Positions 24,633 through 32,192 of a DNA stretch of 53,412 bases are shown piece after piece. The stretch is from an uncultured Ruminococcus sp. GTDB taxonomy: Bacteria > Bacillota > Clostridia > Oscillospirales > Ruminococcaceae. Made by a program: the position numbers and the translations under genes. Where the stretch lies: the NCBI GenBank assembly GCA_947566125.1, contig CANOIR010000015.1, forward strand, positions 1 to 53,412. The letters run 5' to 3'. A model generated the notes under the pieces. It saw nothing but the letters and a program-made list of their open reading frames with translations, was not told the origin of the DNA and did no database searches. Numbering within the stretch: the stretch's first letter is position 1; each line of letters starts with the position of its first letter.

Positions 24633-25964
24633 TTATTTATCATCGTTTTTATCACGTTCACGAACGATGAATCTAACAGGTGTTCCTGTTAAGCCAAACG
24701 AGGTACGTATCTGATTTTCAATATATCTCTGATATGAAAAATGGAACAAATCAGCACGATTTACAAAAATTACAAATGTCGGCGGTTTTGTAGACGGCTG
24801 AGTGATATAATATATCTTAAGTCTGCGACCCTTATCAGATGGCGGCTGAACTCTTGTTGTAGCATATGCAAGTACATCATTAAGTTTACCGGTAGATACA
24901 CGCATCTGATTCTGCTGATAAACCATATCTATCATCTCATAAAGTTTATGCACTCTCTGTCCGGTTTTTGCTGAAATAAATATAAAAGGCACATATGACA
25001 TAAAACTAAAATCATTTTGAAGTTTAGTCATATATTCATTCATAGTGTTATTATCTTTTTCAATAAGATCCCATTTATTTACAACAACAATAGATGCCTT
25101 TCCTTGTTCATGTGCATACCCTGCAACCTTTGAATCCTGCTCTGTAAAGCCCTCAACTGCATCAATGAGTATCAAACATACATCAGCACGATCAACAGCC
25201 ATATACGCCCTTAAAACGCTGTAATGCTCTATCTTTTCAGTGATCCTTGACTTTCTGCGAATTCCTGCTGTATCGATAAGCACAAATTTTCCATGTTCAT
25301 TTTCAATAACAGTATCTGTAGCATCTCGTGTAGTTCCAGCAATATCAGATACTATAACACGCTCTTCGCCTGCAATCCTATTTACAAGAGAAGACTTGCC
25401 CGCATTTGGTTTGCCGATAATAGCAACCTTTATAACATCATCATCTTCTTCAAACTCTTCTTCTGACGGCAGCATGTCAATAACAGTATCAAGCATATCT
25501 CCTGTTCCATGACCATGAGCTGCTGATATAGGAAATGGTTCTCCAATTCCAAGATTATAAAATTCATAAAGCTCAAGCGGAGGTTCTCCTATAGAGTCAC
25601 ACTTATTTACCGCAAGAACAATAGGTTTACCGCTTTTTTGAAGCATAGCTGAAACATCGCTGTCATCAGCTGTAACTCCGCAGCGAACGTCTGTAACAAG
25701 TATTATGACATCAGCATTTTCAATAGCAAGCTCTGCCTGTCTACGCATCTGTGCTAATATAATATCTGTAGTGTTTGGCTCAATACCGCCTGTATCCACC
25801 AGCATAAACTGACGTCCACGCCACTCACACTTTGAATAAATACGATCACGTGTAACACCAGGAGTATCTTCAACAATAGATAAACGTTTGCCAATCATTT
25901 TATTAAACAGTGTTGACTTTCCAACATTAGGACGGCCTACAACTGCCACAACTGGTAATGCCAC
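24633..25964 (-). CDS. der: GTPase Der (EngA), 50S ribosome assembly (443 aa)
   Basis: Tandem GTPase needed to mature the large ribosomal subunit. The first G domain has VVGRPNVGKSTLFNKMIG, DTPGVTRDR, DTGG and NKCD; the second has IIGKPNAGKSSLVNRIAG, AGTTRDA, DTAG and NKWD. The C-terminal KH-like domain ends with FGLTGTPVRFIVRERDKN. Length and order are standard. The acidic linker EEEFEEDDDVI lies between the G domains. The AAGGAGATG site lies upstream of the start at 25964. First of der-plsY-gpsA, a common clostridial order. Confidence 0.97.
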   Translation of the reverse strand: MALPVVAVVGRPNVGKSTLFNKMIGKRLSIVEDTPGVTRDRIYSKCEWRGRQFMLVDTGGIEPNTTDIILAQMRRQAELAIENADVIILVTDVRCGVTADDSDVSAMLQKSGKPIVLAVNKCDSIGEPPLELYEFYNLGIGEPFPISAAHGHGTGDMLDTVIDMLPSEEEFEEDDDVIKVAIIGKPNAGKSSLVNRIAGEERVIVSDIAGTTRDATDTVIENEHGKFVLIDTAGIRRKSRITEKIEHYSVLRAYMAVDRADVCLILIDAVEGFTEQDSKVAGYAHEQGKASIVVVNKWDLIEKDNNTMNEYMTKLQNDFSFMSYVPFIFISAKTGQRVHKLYEMIDMVYQQNQMRVSTGKLNDVLAYATTRVQPPSDKGRRLKIYYITQPSTKPPTFVIFVNRADLFHFSYQRYIENQIRTSFGLTGTPVRFIVRERDKNDDK

Positions 25965-26016
25965 TTTTTCTCATCTCCTTTATTTTTATAAATACTTTTA
26001 TAAAACGACTAATATG

Positions 26017-26052
26017 ACAAAGAGGAGAAACGAACTACTCCGCCTCTCCTCC
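26017..26052 (-). terminator. Hairpin downstream of rpmF
   Basis: GAGGAGA and TCTCCTC pair across about 16 nt and are followed by TTTGTCAT, a weak T run. Likely reduces read-through from rpmF into der. Confidence 0.4.
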
Positions 26053-26068
26053 TCAAATCTTAGATGAC

Positions 26069-26254
26069 TTATTCAGCATCCATCTTCAGTACAGCAACGC
26101 CCTTATAGTAACCACAAGCTTTGCAAACCTTGTGTGGAGCTTTGTACTCACCACAATTTGGGCATACGCTCATTGCTGGTGCTTCCAGCTTCCATACAGC
26201 AGAACGTCTTTTATTACGTCTTGCTTTGGACACCTTATTCTTTGGTACTGCCAT
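26069..26254 (-). CDS. rpmF: 50S ribosomal protein L32 (61 aa)
   Basis: Small basic ribosomal protein of the zinc-binding type. [18 protein letters not shown] is the classical start, and [17 protein letters not shown] provides the two CxxC pairs of the zinc site. It follows yceD by 15 nt, the near universal yceD-rpmF arrangement. GGAGG site in place. The zinc form suggests that a zinc-free paralogue may exist elsewhere, but none is seen here. Confidence 0.97.
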   Translation of the reverse strand: MAVPKNKVSKARRNKRRSAVWKLEAPAMSVCPNCGEYKAPHKVCKACGYYKGVAVLKMDAE

Positions 26255-26269
26255 GTTGGCACCTCCTTC

Positions 26270-26725
26270 TTATTTCAGACAGTTACAGGTAGACTCATTT
26301 AAATCACACCCACAAATATAACACAACCCCTTACAATCTTCCGAACAAAGAATTTTTGTTGGCAACATAAGAAGCATATCTGTTATTGCTGTCTCATTCA
26401 TATCAATGCTGTCATTTTCAGCTACAATATACGAATCATACGCACTGTTGTCACTGTGTAGCGTCGGAACGACTGTATGAGTAAAATTATAAGTATACTC
26501 CTGCTTCAAAGGTTTAAGGCATCTGTCACACTCAGCATCAAGCACACAATGCACACTATACTTAAGCGTAACTATTCCCGCACGATTGGCGATCTCGCCC
26601 TCGACCTTAAGAGGTTCTGCAAATTTATAACCATGAACATCTGCAAGCTCCTCCAGAGCAATTTCATACTGAACCGGCTTTTTTAGTCCTTCTACCTGAA
26701 AAACTTCACGCAGTTTTAGATTCAT
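26270..26725 (-). CDS. YceD/DUF177 family rRNA accumulation protein (151 aa)
   Basis: Members are needed for normal 23S rRNA levels in bacteria and plastids. The N-terminal part is strand-rich (REVFQVEGLKKPVQYEIAL), the conserved CVLDAECDRCLKPL holds the first cysteine pair, and the C-terminus LCSEDCKGLCYICGCDLNES gives the second cluster, as in DUF177. The gene is in front of rpmF, as usual. Start with AAAGGAAAG. Promoter at 26785-26756. The 168-bp palindromic element at 26819-26986 is just upstream of that promoter. Confidence 0.92.
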   Translation of the reverse strand: MNLKLREVFQVEGLKKPVQYEIALEELADVHGYKFAEPLKVEGEIANRAGIVTLKYSVHCVLDAECDRCLKPLKQEYTYNFTHTVVPTLHSDNSAYDSYIVAENDSIDMNETAITDMLLMLPTKILCSEDCKGLCYICGCDLNESTCNCLK

Positions 26726-26755
26726 ACTTCTTTCCTTTCACGCATTGCAACATTT

Positions 26756-26785
26756 ATTATATACTAAAATATAGCAGCTTGTCAA
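26756..26785 (-). promoter_or_regulatory. Promoter of yceD-rpmF
   Basis: TTGACA (26785-26780), 18-bp spacer, TATAAT (26761-26756). Confidence 0.8.
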
Positions 26786-26818
26786 GCTTTTTTTAAAAAA
26801 AGTCCGCATTCTCCGCAC

Positions 26819-26986
26819 TTAGAACTTGTTCTCATAGGATTCGTGCGTAGATTTTCGAGCGTAATTTTAGCGAGCGCAAGGAAAAAAGCCGCAGGCATAC
26901 TGACGTATGGCAAGGATTTTTGACGTGGCAATCGCTAAAATTTGCAGAAAAGATGCGTACAATATCCTTATGAGAACAAGTTCTTA
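26819..26986. mobile_element. MITE-like 168-bp palindromic repeat element
   Basis: The ends are a 22-23-bp inverted pair: TTAGAACTTGTTCTCATAGG at 26819 and its near complement ending at 26986, each itself containing GAACTTGTTC. Inner arms continue the symmetry with mismatches (CGTGCGTAGATTTTC against GTACGCATCTTTTC; AATTTTAGCGA on both strands) down to an apical CATAC-TGAC-GTATG. It has no open frame. One end lies 8 bp from the stop of the P-loop gene, the other near the yceD promoter. The element could be a MITE moved by an outside transposase, and its RNA would form one long hairpin able to stop transcripts or protect ends. Confidence 0.65.
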
Positions 26987-26994
26987 GTATATAA

Positions 26995-27402
26995 TTAGTC
27001 TATAAACTTTGTAACAGATGCAGGAAGTTCACTGTTATCAGCAGAAAGTGTGAATACAACTTCTACATCATCGCCTGTGAGCTTTGCGATCTTGTCCAGC
27101 ATAACGCCCAGAGCATCAAAATCAGAACCTGCGATCTTGAAGATACCGTCAACGAATATTTCCTTAATGTCATAATTGCCTGCAAGCATACCTGCAATAA
27201 AGCCATAGAATGTATCAAAACTGTCAACAGAAAACTGCTCTGTATCACACCATCTAACTTTGTAGCTTATAGAGCTGCGAATTGTTGCACCTTTTTCAAT
27301 GCAAACGAGACAGCCGTTTGTTGCACTTACTGAACTATTGATCTTCTCAATTAGAACCTTAGTCTTGCCGCTGCCCTTTTTACCGGTAATAAGTTTAATC
27401 AT
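26995..27402 (-). CDS. Small P-loop NTPase-like protein (135 aa)
   Basis: The N-terminus MIKLITGKKGSGKTKVLIEK is a Walker A motif of the KxGSGKT type, and EIFVDGIFKIAG carries a Walker-B-like hydrophobic-Asp strand. VEVVFTLSADNSELP near the end resembles a sensor strand. The short length and lack of other domains resemble twitching-motility- or ATPase-fragment-like proteins; I cannot name the family. The ATG at 27402 has GGAG 6 nt upstream; the longer frame to 27423 has no site. It is about 85 nt downstream of pgi and may be in its transcript. Confidence 0.75.
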   Translation of the reverse strand: MIKLITGKKGSGKTKVLIEKINSSVSATNGCLVCIEKGATIRSSISYKVRWCDTEQFSVDSFDTFYGFIAGMLAGNYDIKEIFVDGIFKIAGSDFDALGVMLDKIAKLTGDDVEVVFTLSADNSELPASVTKFID

Positions 27403-27488
27403 AATTAACTCCTTTCGTGCCAAAGCGGCACTGTTTAATTTCTTGTTGCGTTTATTTTATGTTTATGCGGCTTAAGCCGCAAAAAAGC

Positions 27489-28826
27489 TTAGTCAGCAAG
27501 CTTTGCTTCAAGAGCAGCTTTCTGATCTTCGTAACCAGGCTTGCCAAGCAGAGCAAACATATTCTTCTTATAACTCTCAACTCCCGGCTGATTAAATGGA
27601 TTTACTCCAAGCAGATAACCAGAAATTGCACAAGCCTTTTCAAAGAAGTAAATAAGATAGCCAAGGCTCTTTTCTGTTGTATCCTCAAGTTCAAGAATAA
27701 CATTTGGTACTCCGCCTTCTGTATGAGCCAAAATAACACCTTCCAGAGCCTTATGGTTTACAACAGACATATTCTGATTGCAAAGGAAGTTTAAGCCGTC
27801 AAGATTTTCATCATTTGCTTCCAGATAGAAATCCTTCTTTGGCTTCTTTATATCAACAACGGTTTCAAACATAATGCGTGAACCTTCTTGGATATACTGA
27901 CCCATAGAATGCAGATCTGTTGAAAATACAGCTGCTGATGGGAACAGACCCTTGTTATCCTTGCCTTCGCTTTCGCCAAAGAGCTGCTTATACCATTCAG
28001 CCATCATAACAAAATTAGGATCATAAGATACCAGCATTTCAACAGCCTTGCCCTTGCGGTTGAGAATATTTCTAATGGCTGCATACTTATAGCAATCATT
28101 ATTTTCAAAATCAGCCATATAATCCTGCTGAGCCTGTGCTGCACCTGCCATAAGAGCATCAATATCACAGCCAGCAACAGCGATAGGAAGCAGACCTACT
28201 GCTGTCAAAACAGAAAAACGTCCGCCTACATCATCAGGTACTACGAATGTTTCATAACCTTCTGTATCAGACAGTTCCTTAAGAGTACCCTTTGACTTGT
28301 CTGTTGTTGCAAATATATGGTCTTTTGCACCATCTTTGCCGTACTTCTTTTCAACAAGATCCTTGAACACTCTGAATGCCAGTGCTGGTTCTGTTGTTGT
28401 ACCGGACTTGGAAATAACGTTTACAGAAAAATCCTTTTCTTCACAAAGTGAAACGATCTCACTGAGATATGTTGGATTGATACTATTTCCTACATAATAA
28501 ATATCCGGCGTATCTTTTTTCAAATTATTATAAAGTGTAGACTTTAAAAATTCTATTGCAGCACGTGCGCCAAGATAAGAACCGCCTATACCGATAACAA
28601 TAAGAATATCGGAATTGCCCTGAATCTTCTTTGCAGCAGCCTTGATTCTTGCAAATTCTTCCTTATCATAATCTGTCGGTAAAGTCAACCAGCCAAGGAA
28701 ATCACTTCCAAGACCTGATTTTTCATGAAGCATTTTTGCAGATGCTTCTACTTGATGACGAATTCCGGCAAGCTCATCTTCATTTATAAAGTCAGCCAGA
28801 TATTTGGTATTTAACTTTAAAGACAT
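27489..28826 (-). CDS. pgi: Glucose-6-phosphate isomerase (445 aa)
   Basis: Interconverts glucose- and fructose-6-phosphate in the cytoplasm. The short Firmicute form (about 450 residues) is clear: [63 protein letters not shown], then [21 protein letters not shown] at the C-terminus; [19 protein letters not shown] holds the late catalytic residues. A GGAGG site precedes the start. Promoter at 28933-28905. A TGCGGC-TTAA-GCCGCA-type palindrome lies just after the stop (about 27468-27483). Together with gap it covers two glycolytic steps in the window. Confidence 0.96.
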   Translation of the reverse strand: MSLKLNTKYLADFINEDELAGIRHQVEASAKMLHEKSGLGSDFLGWLTLPTDYDKEEFARIKAAAKKIQGNSDILIVIGIGGSYLGARAAIEFLKSTLYNNLKKDTPDIYYVGNSINPTYLSEIVSLCEEKDFSVNVISKSGTTTEPALAFRVFKDLVEKKYGKDGAKDHIFATTDKSKGTLKELSDTEGYETFVVPDDVGGRFSVLTAVGLLPIAVAGCDIDALMAGAAQAQQDYMADFENNDCYKYAAIRNILNRKGKAVEMLVSYDPNFVMMAEWYKQLFGESEGKDNKGLFPSAAVFSTDLHSMGQYIQEGSRIMFETVVDIKKPKKDFYLEANDENLDGLNFLCNQNMSVVNHKALEGVILAHTEGGVPNVILELEDTTEKSLGYLIYFFEKACAISGYLLGVNPFNQPGVESYKKNMFALLGKPGYEDQKAALEAKLAD

Positions 28827-28904
28827 TGTTCATTCCTCCATTTTTGTGGAATACGTCCACGCATAAACGCATAAAAGACTCTTTTCCACCAATTTACCAT
28901 TTAT

Positions 28905-28933
28905 ATCATACTATATTTTGACTTCAATTGCAA
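28905..28933 (-). promoter_or_regulatory. Promoter of pgi
   Basis: TTGCAA (28933-28928), 17 bp, TATGAT (28910-28905). Begins with the same TTGCAATTGA as the fhs promoter. Confidence 0.6.
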
Positions 28934-28974
28934 GTGCTACGCAAATTCTTATTCAGTTTGCACAATTTTATCAA

Positions 28975-30108
28975 TTACAATTTGCATAACTTAACCAACA
29001 ATTTCTCAATAGCCATTCTTATAGTCATTGCTTCTACATCTTCTTTAGCAACAAGGTCTGTTTCAAGCATCATTAAGTCACCATTATAAAATGCTATACT
29101 TCCTACTTTTCTGCCCTTTTCAACAGGTGCATGAACATAAAGTGGCAGAACCATTACTGATGTTAAAGATGTATCAGACTTTGGAACTACAAGTCCAAAA
29201 AGCGACTTTGCCTCTATGTCGACATTTTCTGAAGTTCCTCCCCTAACAGCCACAGGCTTCATAAATTCAGAAGAAAATCCCGGAATAGTAATTGTGTATT
29301 TTGAAAATCCATCTTTTAAAAGCTTTCGTGCAAGATCAAAGCGGCTGTCCTCATCTGGAGAACCCAAAACTACAGCAGCACACCTCATGTCATCTTTCTC
29401 TGCACCGGCTGCAATACACCAACCTGAATCTTCAGAATGAGAGGCTTTCCAGCCTATCATACCATCATATGTTCGTGCAAATGTATTTTCATTCACAAGT
29501 TCTGTTGCACCATCACGCAAAAAATCTCGCCATGTTGTAAAATACGGTACAAGACATTCGATTTCAGATAAAGCTCTGCAAAGATAACCTATATCAATGG
29601 CTGTGCTGTATGAACTTTCATCATCATAACCTTCAGGACTTGTAAAACGTGTATCACGCATACCCAAATCAAATGCACGTGCATTCATATCCATGACAAA
29701 ATCTTCTCTGCTGCCGCTTATATTTTCTGCCAAAACTGCTGCTGCATCATTTGCATTTCCTATGATAAGACCTTTTAAAAGTTCCTCTACAGTCATAGTA
29801 TCGCCCGGCAAAAGCCATATTACCGCACCCTTTGTGCCACTTACACAGTCCGATGCCGTAAGCTCCGTGTCCAGCTGCCACTGTCCAGATTCAATGAGTT
29901 CACCTGCAATAAGTGCTGTCATAAGCTTGGCAAGATGCCCGACCGGCTGTTTGCTTTGACCATTATACTCACTAAGTACTCTGCCAGTGGTACATTCCAT
30001 TAAAACATACGCTGATGCCATTGGCTCTTCTTCCTCGGCTTCAGCAGGAACAGCAAATATATTAAGTCCGCATATCAAGCAAATTATTATAGAAAAAAGC
30101 TTTTTCAA
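28975..30108 (-). CDS. DacF/PBP5-like D,D-carboxypeptidase homologue with degenerate active site (377 aa)
   Basis: Homologue of low-molecular-weight penicillin-binding proteins that trim D-Ala from wall peptides. A signal peptide (KKLFSIIICLICGLNIFAVP) is followed by the peptidase S11 domain, a C-terminal PBP5-C-like domain and a final amphipathic helix. All three active-site motifs are changed: the SxxK serine is replaced (PVGHLAKLMT, His in the serine place), SxN reads NAN (IIGNANDAAAVLAE) and KTG is not recognisable (DGMIGWKASHSED). It may therefore be a pseudoenzyme that binds but does not cut. The start is a TTG at 30108 with AAAGG upstream; no in-frame ATG is nearby. Confidence 0.88.
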   Translation of the reverse strand: MKKLFSIIICLICGLNIFAVPAEAEEEEPMASAYVLMECTTGRVLSEYNGQSKQPVGHLAKLMTALIAGELIESGQWQLDTELTASDCVSGTKGAVIWLLPGDTMTVEELLKGLIIGNANDAAAVLAENISGSREDFVMDMNARAFDLGMRDTRFTSPEGYDDESSYSTAIDIGYLCRALSEIECLVPYFTTWRDFLRDGATELVNENTFARTYDGMIGWKASHSEDSGWCIAAGAEKDDMRCAAVVLGSPDEDSRFDLARKLLKDGFSKYTITIPGFSSEFMKPVAVRGGTSENVDIEAKSLFGLVVPKSDTSLTSVMVLPLYVHAPVEKGRKVGSIAFYNGDLMMLETDLVAKEDVEAMTIRMAIEKLLVKLCKL

Positions 30109-30202
30109 AGCACATCATACCTTTCTATTTCTAATCCATTTCTAATGCTCTATTTTATGCCGCTGTATCATTTCATATACCCATAATTATTTGCCAATAA
30201 AA

Positions 30203-30229
30203 GAAAAAAGCGGCACAACGTGCCGCTTT
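30203..30229 (-). terminator. Terminator of the HPr-like gene
   Basis: AAAGCGGCAC and GTGCCGCTTT pair around a 3-nt loop with TTTTTTC following on the minus strand. Confidence 0.88.
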
Positions 30230-30269
30230 CCCCTCTCTACTATTCTACTCAATCTTTGAAAAACCAAGT

Positions 30270-30500
30270 TTACTTTACAATAAACTTATCAATTGCTGCT
30301 ATCAGCTTTTCCGGATCTTCAGTGTGTGCCTGAAGCTTTATTGCCTTGGATAAATCCAAGCTAAAAATACCCATGATTGACTTTGCATCAATTGCATATC
30401 TGCCGGAAACCAGGTCAATATCGTAATCAAACAGCATTACGGTATTTACGAAATTCTTAACATCGTCAATCGCTTTAAGTTCTACCATTGTTTCATACAT
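30270..30500 (-). CDS. HPr-like protein lacking the phosphorylated histidine (76 aa)
   Basis: HPr-fold protein. The region after the first strand, GIHARPA in true HPr, reads AIDDVKNF here: His15 is Asp and Arg17 is Val, so it cannot take phosphate from enzyme I. The regulatory-serine segment is kept as AKSIMGIFSLDLSKA, with the serine aligned to Ser46. That is the pattern of Crh, the HPr homologue used for catabolite control via HPr kinase, though Crh has Gln at position 15 and this is further diverged. The ATG at 30500 has GGGAGG. Monocistronic with promoter 30634-30606, a 100-nt leader and terminator. Confidence 0.85.
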   Translation of the reverse strand: MYETMVELKAIDDVKNFVNTVMLFDYDIDLVSGRYAIDAKSIMGIFSLDLSKAIKLQAHTEDPEKLIAAIDKFIVK

Positions 30501-30605
30501 AATTCATTACCTCCCAAGAACCAATAACTAATCGTCCCATTATGGATGCATAATCAGAAAACTCAAGCAGATCCTGCAGTTATCTACTCCCTTTCTGATG
30601 TACAT

Positions 30606-30634
30606 AGCATACCACGATTTAATTTTTTTGTCAA
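30606..30634 (-). promoter_or_regulatory. Promoter of the HPr-like gene
   Basis: TTGACA (30634-30629), 17-bp spacer, TATGCT (30611-30606). The 100-nt leader to the ATG includes possible stems: TCAGAAA with TTTCTGA, and ATTATG-GAT-GCATAAT. I match it to no known riboswitch class. Confidence 0.65.
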
Positions 30635-30639
30635 TACGA

Positions 30640-30668
30640 TTGCTTTATTTTCGTTATTATAGTATAAT
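30640..30668 (+). promoter_or_regulatory. Promoter of mtaB-purL
   Basis: TTGCTT (30640-30645), 17 bp, TATAAT (30663-30668). The leader to the mtaB start is about 170 nt and contains the inverted repeat GGTTAC-5-GTAACC at 30747-30763. Confidence 0.65.
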
Positions 30669-30746
30669 AGAGTAGTCCCACTGATTCAGGCTTTTATTCA
30701 TTACAACGAAAGCCGGTAAATTTTTGGTACATACTAGGAAAAAATA

Positions 30747-30763
30747 GGTTACAATTCGTAACC
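30747..30763. promoter_or_regulatory. 17-bp inverted repeat in the mtaB leader
   Basis: GGTTAC (30747-30752) and GTAACC (30758-30763) are perfect complements around AATTC. Could be an operator or a short hairpin; no match to a known regulator site. Confidence 0.35.
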
Positions 30764-30844
30764 GTTTATAATAAATCTGTAGGAAATTCCGTAACATTTC
30801 ACTTTAATTCTATTTCAAGGATTCTATTAAAAGGAGGAAATTTT

Positions 30845-32170
30845 TTGCTCTGCTATTTTTATACTTTTGGCTGCAAAGTCAACACCTGCGAAACTGCTGG
30901 TATGGAGAAACTTCTAATCGAACACGGGTTTCAAAGCACAGATAAAACATCATGTGCAGATATTGCTGTTATAAATTCATGTACCGTAACAGCTTCGGGA
31001 GACAGCCGTGTGCAAAATTTTATAAAAAAACTAAAAAAAGAAAATCCTAATATCATAATAGTTCTTACAGGCTGCTATGCACAGGCTTTTCCTGAAAAAG
31101 CTTCAAAGCTTAACAACATAGATATTATAATAGGTACTAAAGACAGAAATTGTCTGCCCGAACTTATAGAAGAATACATCAAAACAAAAAAGAAAATATG
31201 CATGGTAAAAACATATGGCAAAAAAGATTCATTTGAAATTTTAAGATGCGACAGCTTTTCAAAAAATACCAGAGCATTTTTAAAAATCCAAGACGGTTGC
31301 AATTGCTTCTGCACATACTGCATTATTCCATATGCTCGTGGAAGGTGTAGATCTATGCCACTAGAAAAACTCCAAGCAGCAGCTCATGAACTCATCGATG
31401 CCGGTCACCATGAAATAGTGCTTTGTGGTATAAACCTTGCTTTCTATGGTGCAGAATGGAATGGCTCGTTGCTTGACGCTGTAAAATGCGTGGCAAGTAT
31501 ATTAGAAAATAACAATATACGCATAAGGCTTGGCTCTCTTGAACCGGAAAGAATAACAGAAGATATGCTAAAAGCACTTAAAGATATACCGGGATTTTGT
31601 CCTCAGTTCCATCTGTCACTCCAAAGCGGTTCTGACAGTGTTTTAAAACGCATGAACCGCCGGTATACTACAAGCGAATATGAAGATCTATGCTGTCTGG
31701 TAAAAAAATATTTTCCGGAATGTGCAATTACAACTGATATTATGGTAGGTTTTCCCGGTGAAACTGATGAAGAATTCTGTGGAACTGTAAAATTTGCAGA
31801 AAAAATAGGATTTGCTAAAATCCATGTATTTCGATATTCTATAAGACCCGGAACTGCCGCAGCTGAATTTCCTGATCAGATACAAGAATCAGTTAAAACA
31901 AAGCGTATGCATATTCTTCAAAAGCTTGGAGAATCCTTACAAAAAGAACATCTTAAAAATTTAATAGGACATACTGTTCCGGTACTATTTGAGCAGGAAA
32001 AAGACGATGAGTTTCATATAGGTCACGCTCCTGACGGTACAGTTGTAAAAGTTTACGAAAAAAATCCAAAAAAAAGTTTGCGTAAATCATTATTTTATGT
32101 TACAATAGAAGAGAATGATGAAGCAAGCTGTTATGGCCATATTGCCAGCAGTCATGCAAATCAAACATGA
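30845..32170 (+). CDS. mtaB: tRNA ms2t6A37 methylthiotransferase MtaB (441 aa)
   Basis: Radical-SAM enzyme that adds a methylthio group to t6A37 of lysine-type tRNAs. The N-terminal UPF0004 domain shows YFYTFGCKVNTCETAGM, INSCTVTASGDSRVQNFIK and VLTGCYAQA, with three cysteines for the auxiliary cluster. The radical-SAM motif is DGCNCFCTYCIIPYARGRCR (CxxxCxxC). FHLSLQSGSDSVLKRMNRRY and TTDIMVGFPGETDEEF complete it, and a C-terminal TRAM-like part follows. The start is TTG at 30845, 9 nt after AGGAGG. The t6A genes tsaB and tsaE of the same modification path lie in this window at 12999-14136. PurL follows after 22 nt. Confidence 0.93.
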   Translation: MLCYFYTFGCKVNTCETAGMEKLLIEHGFQSTDKTSCADIAVINSCTVTASGDSRVQNFIKKLKKENPNIIIVLTGCYAQAFPEKASKLNNIDIIIGTKDRNCLPELIEEYIKTKKKICMVKTYGKKDSFEILRCDSFSKNTRAFLKIQDGCNCFCTYCIIPYARGRCRSMPLEKLQAAAHELIDAGHHEIVLCGINLAFYGAEWNGSLLDAVKCVASILENNNIRIRLGSLEPERITEDMLKALKDIPGFCPQFHLSLQSGSDSVLKRMNRRYTTSEYEDLCCLVKKYFPECAITTDIMVGFPGETDEEFCGTVKFAEKIGFAKIHVFRYSIRPGTAAAEFPDQIQESVKTKRMHILQKLGESLQKEHLKNLIGHTVPVLFEQEKDDEFHIGHAPDGTVVKVYEKNPKKSLRKSLFYVTIEENDEASCYGHIASSHANQT

Positions 32171-32192
32171 TCAAACATGAAGGAGTATTACT

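Noticed and set aside
30501..30605. yybP-ykoY (manganese) riboswitch before the HPr-like gene
   Set aside because: Only the GGGAGTAG start resembles it; the conserved 3' elements are missing.
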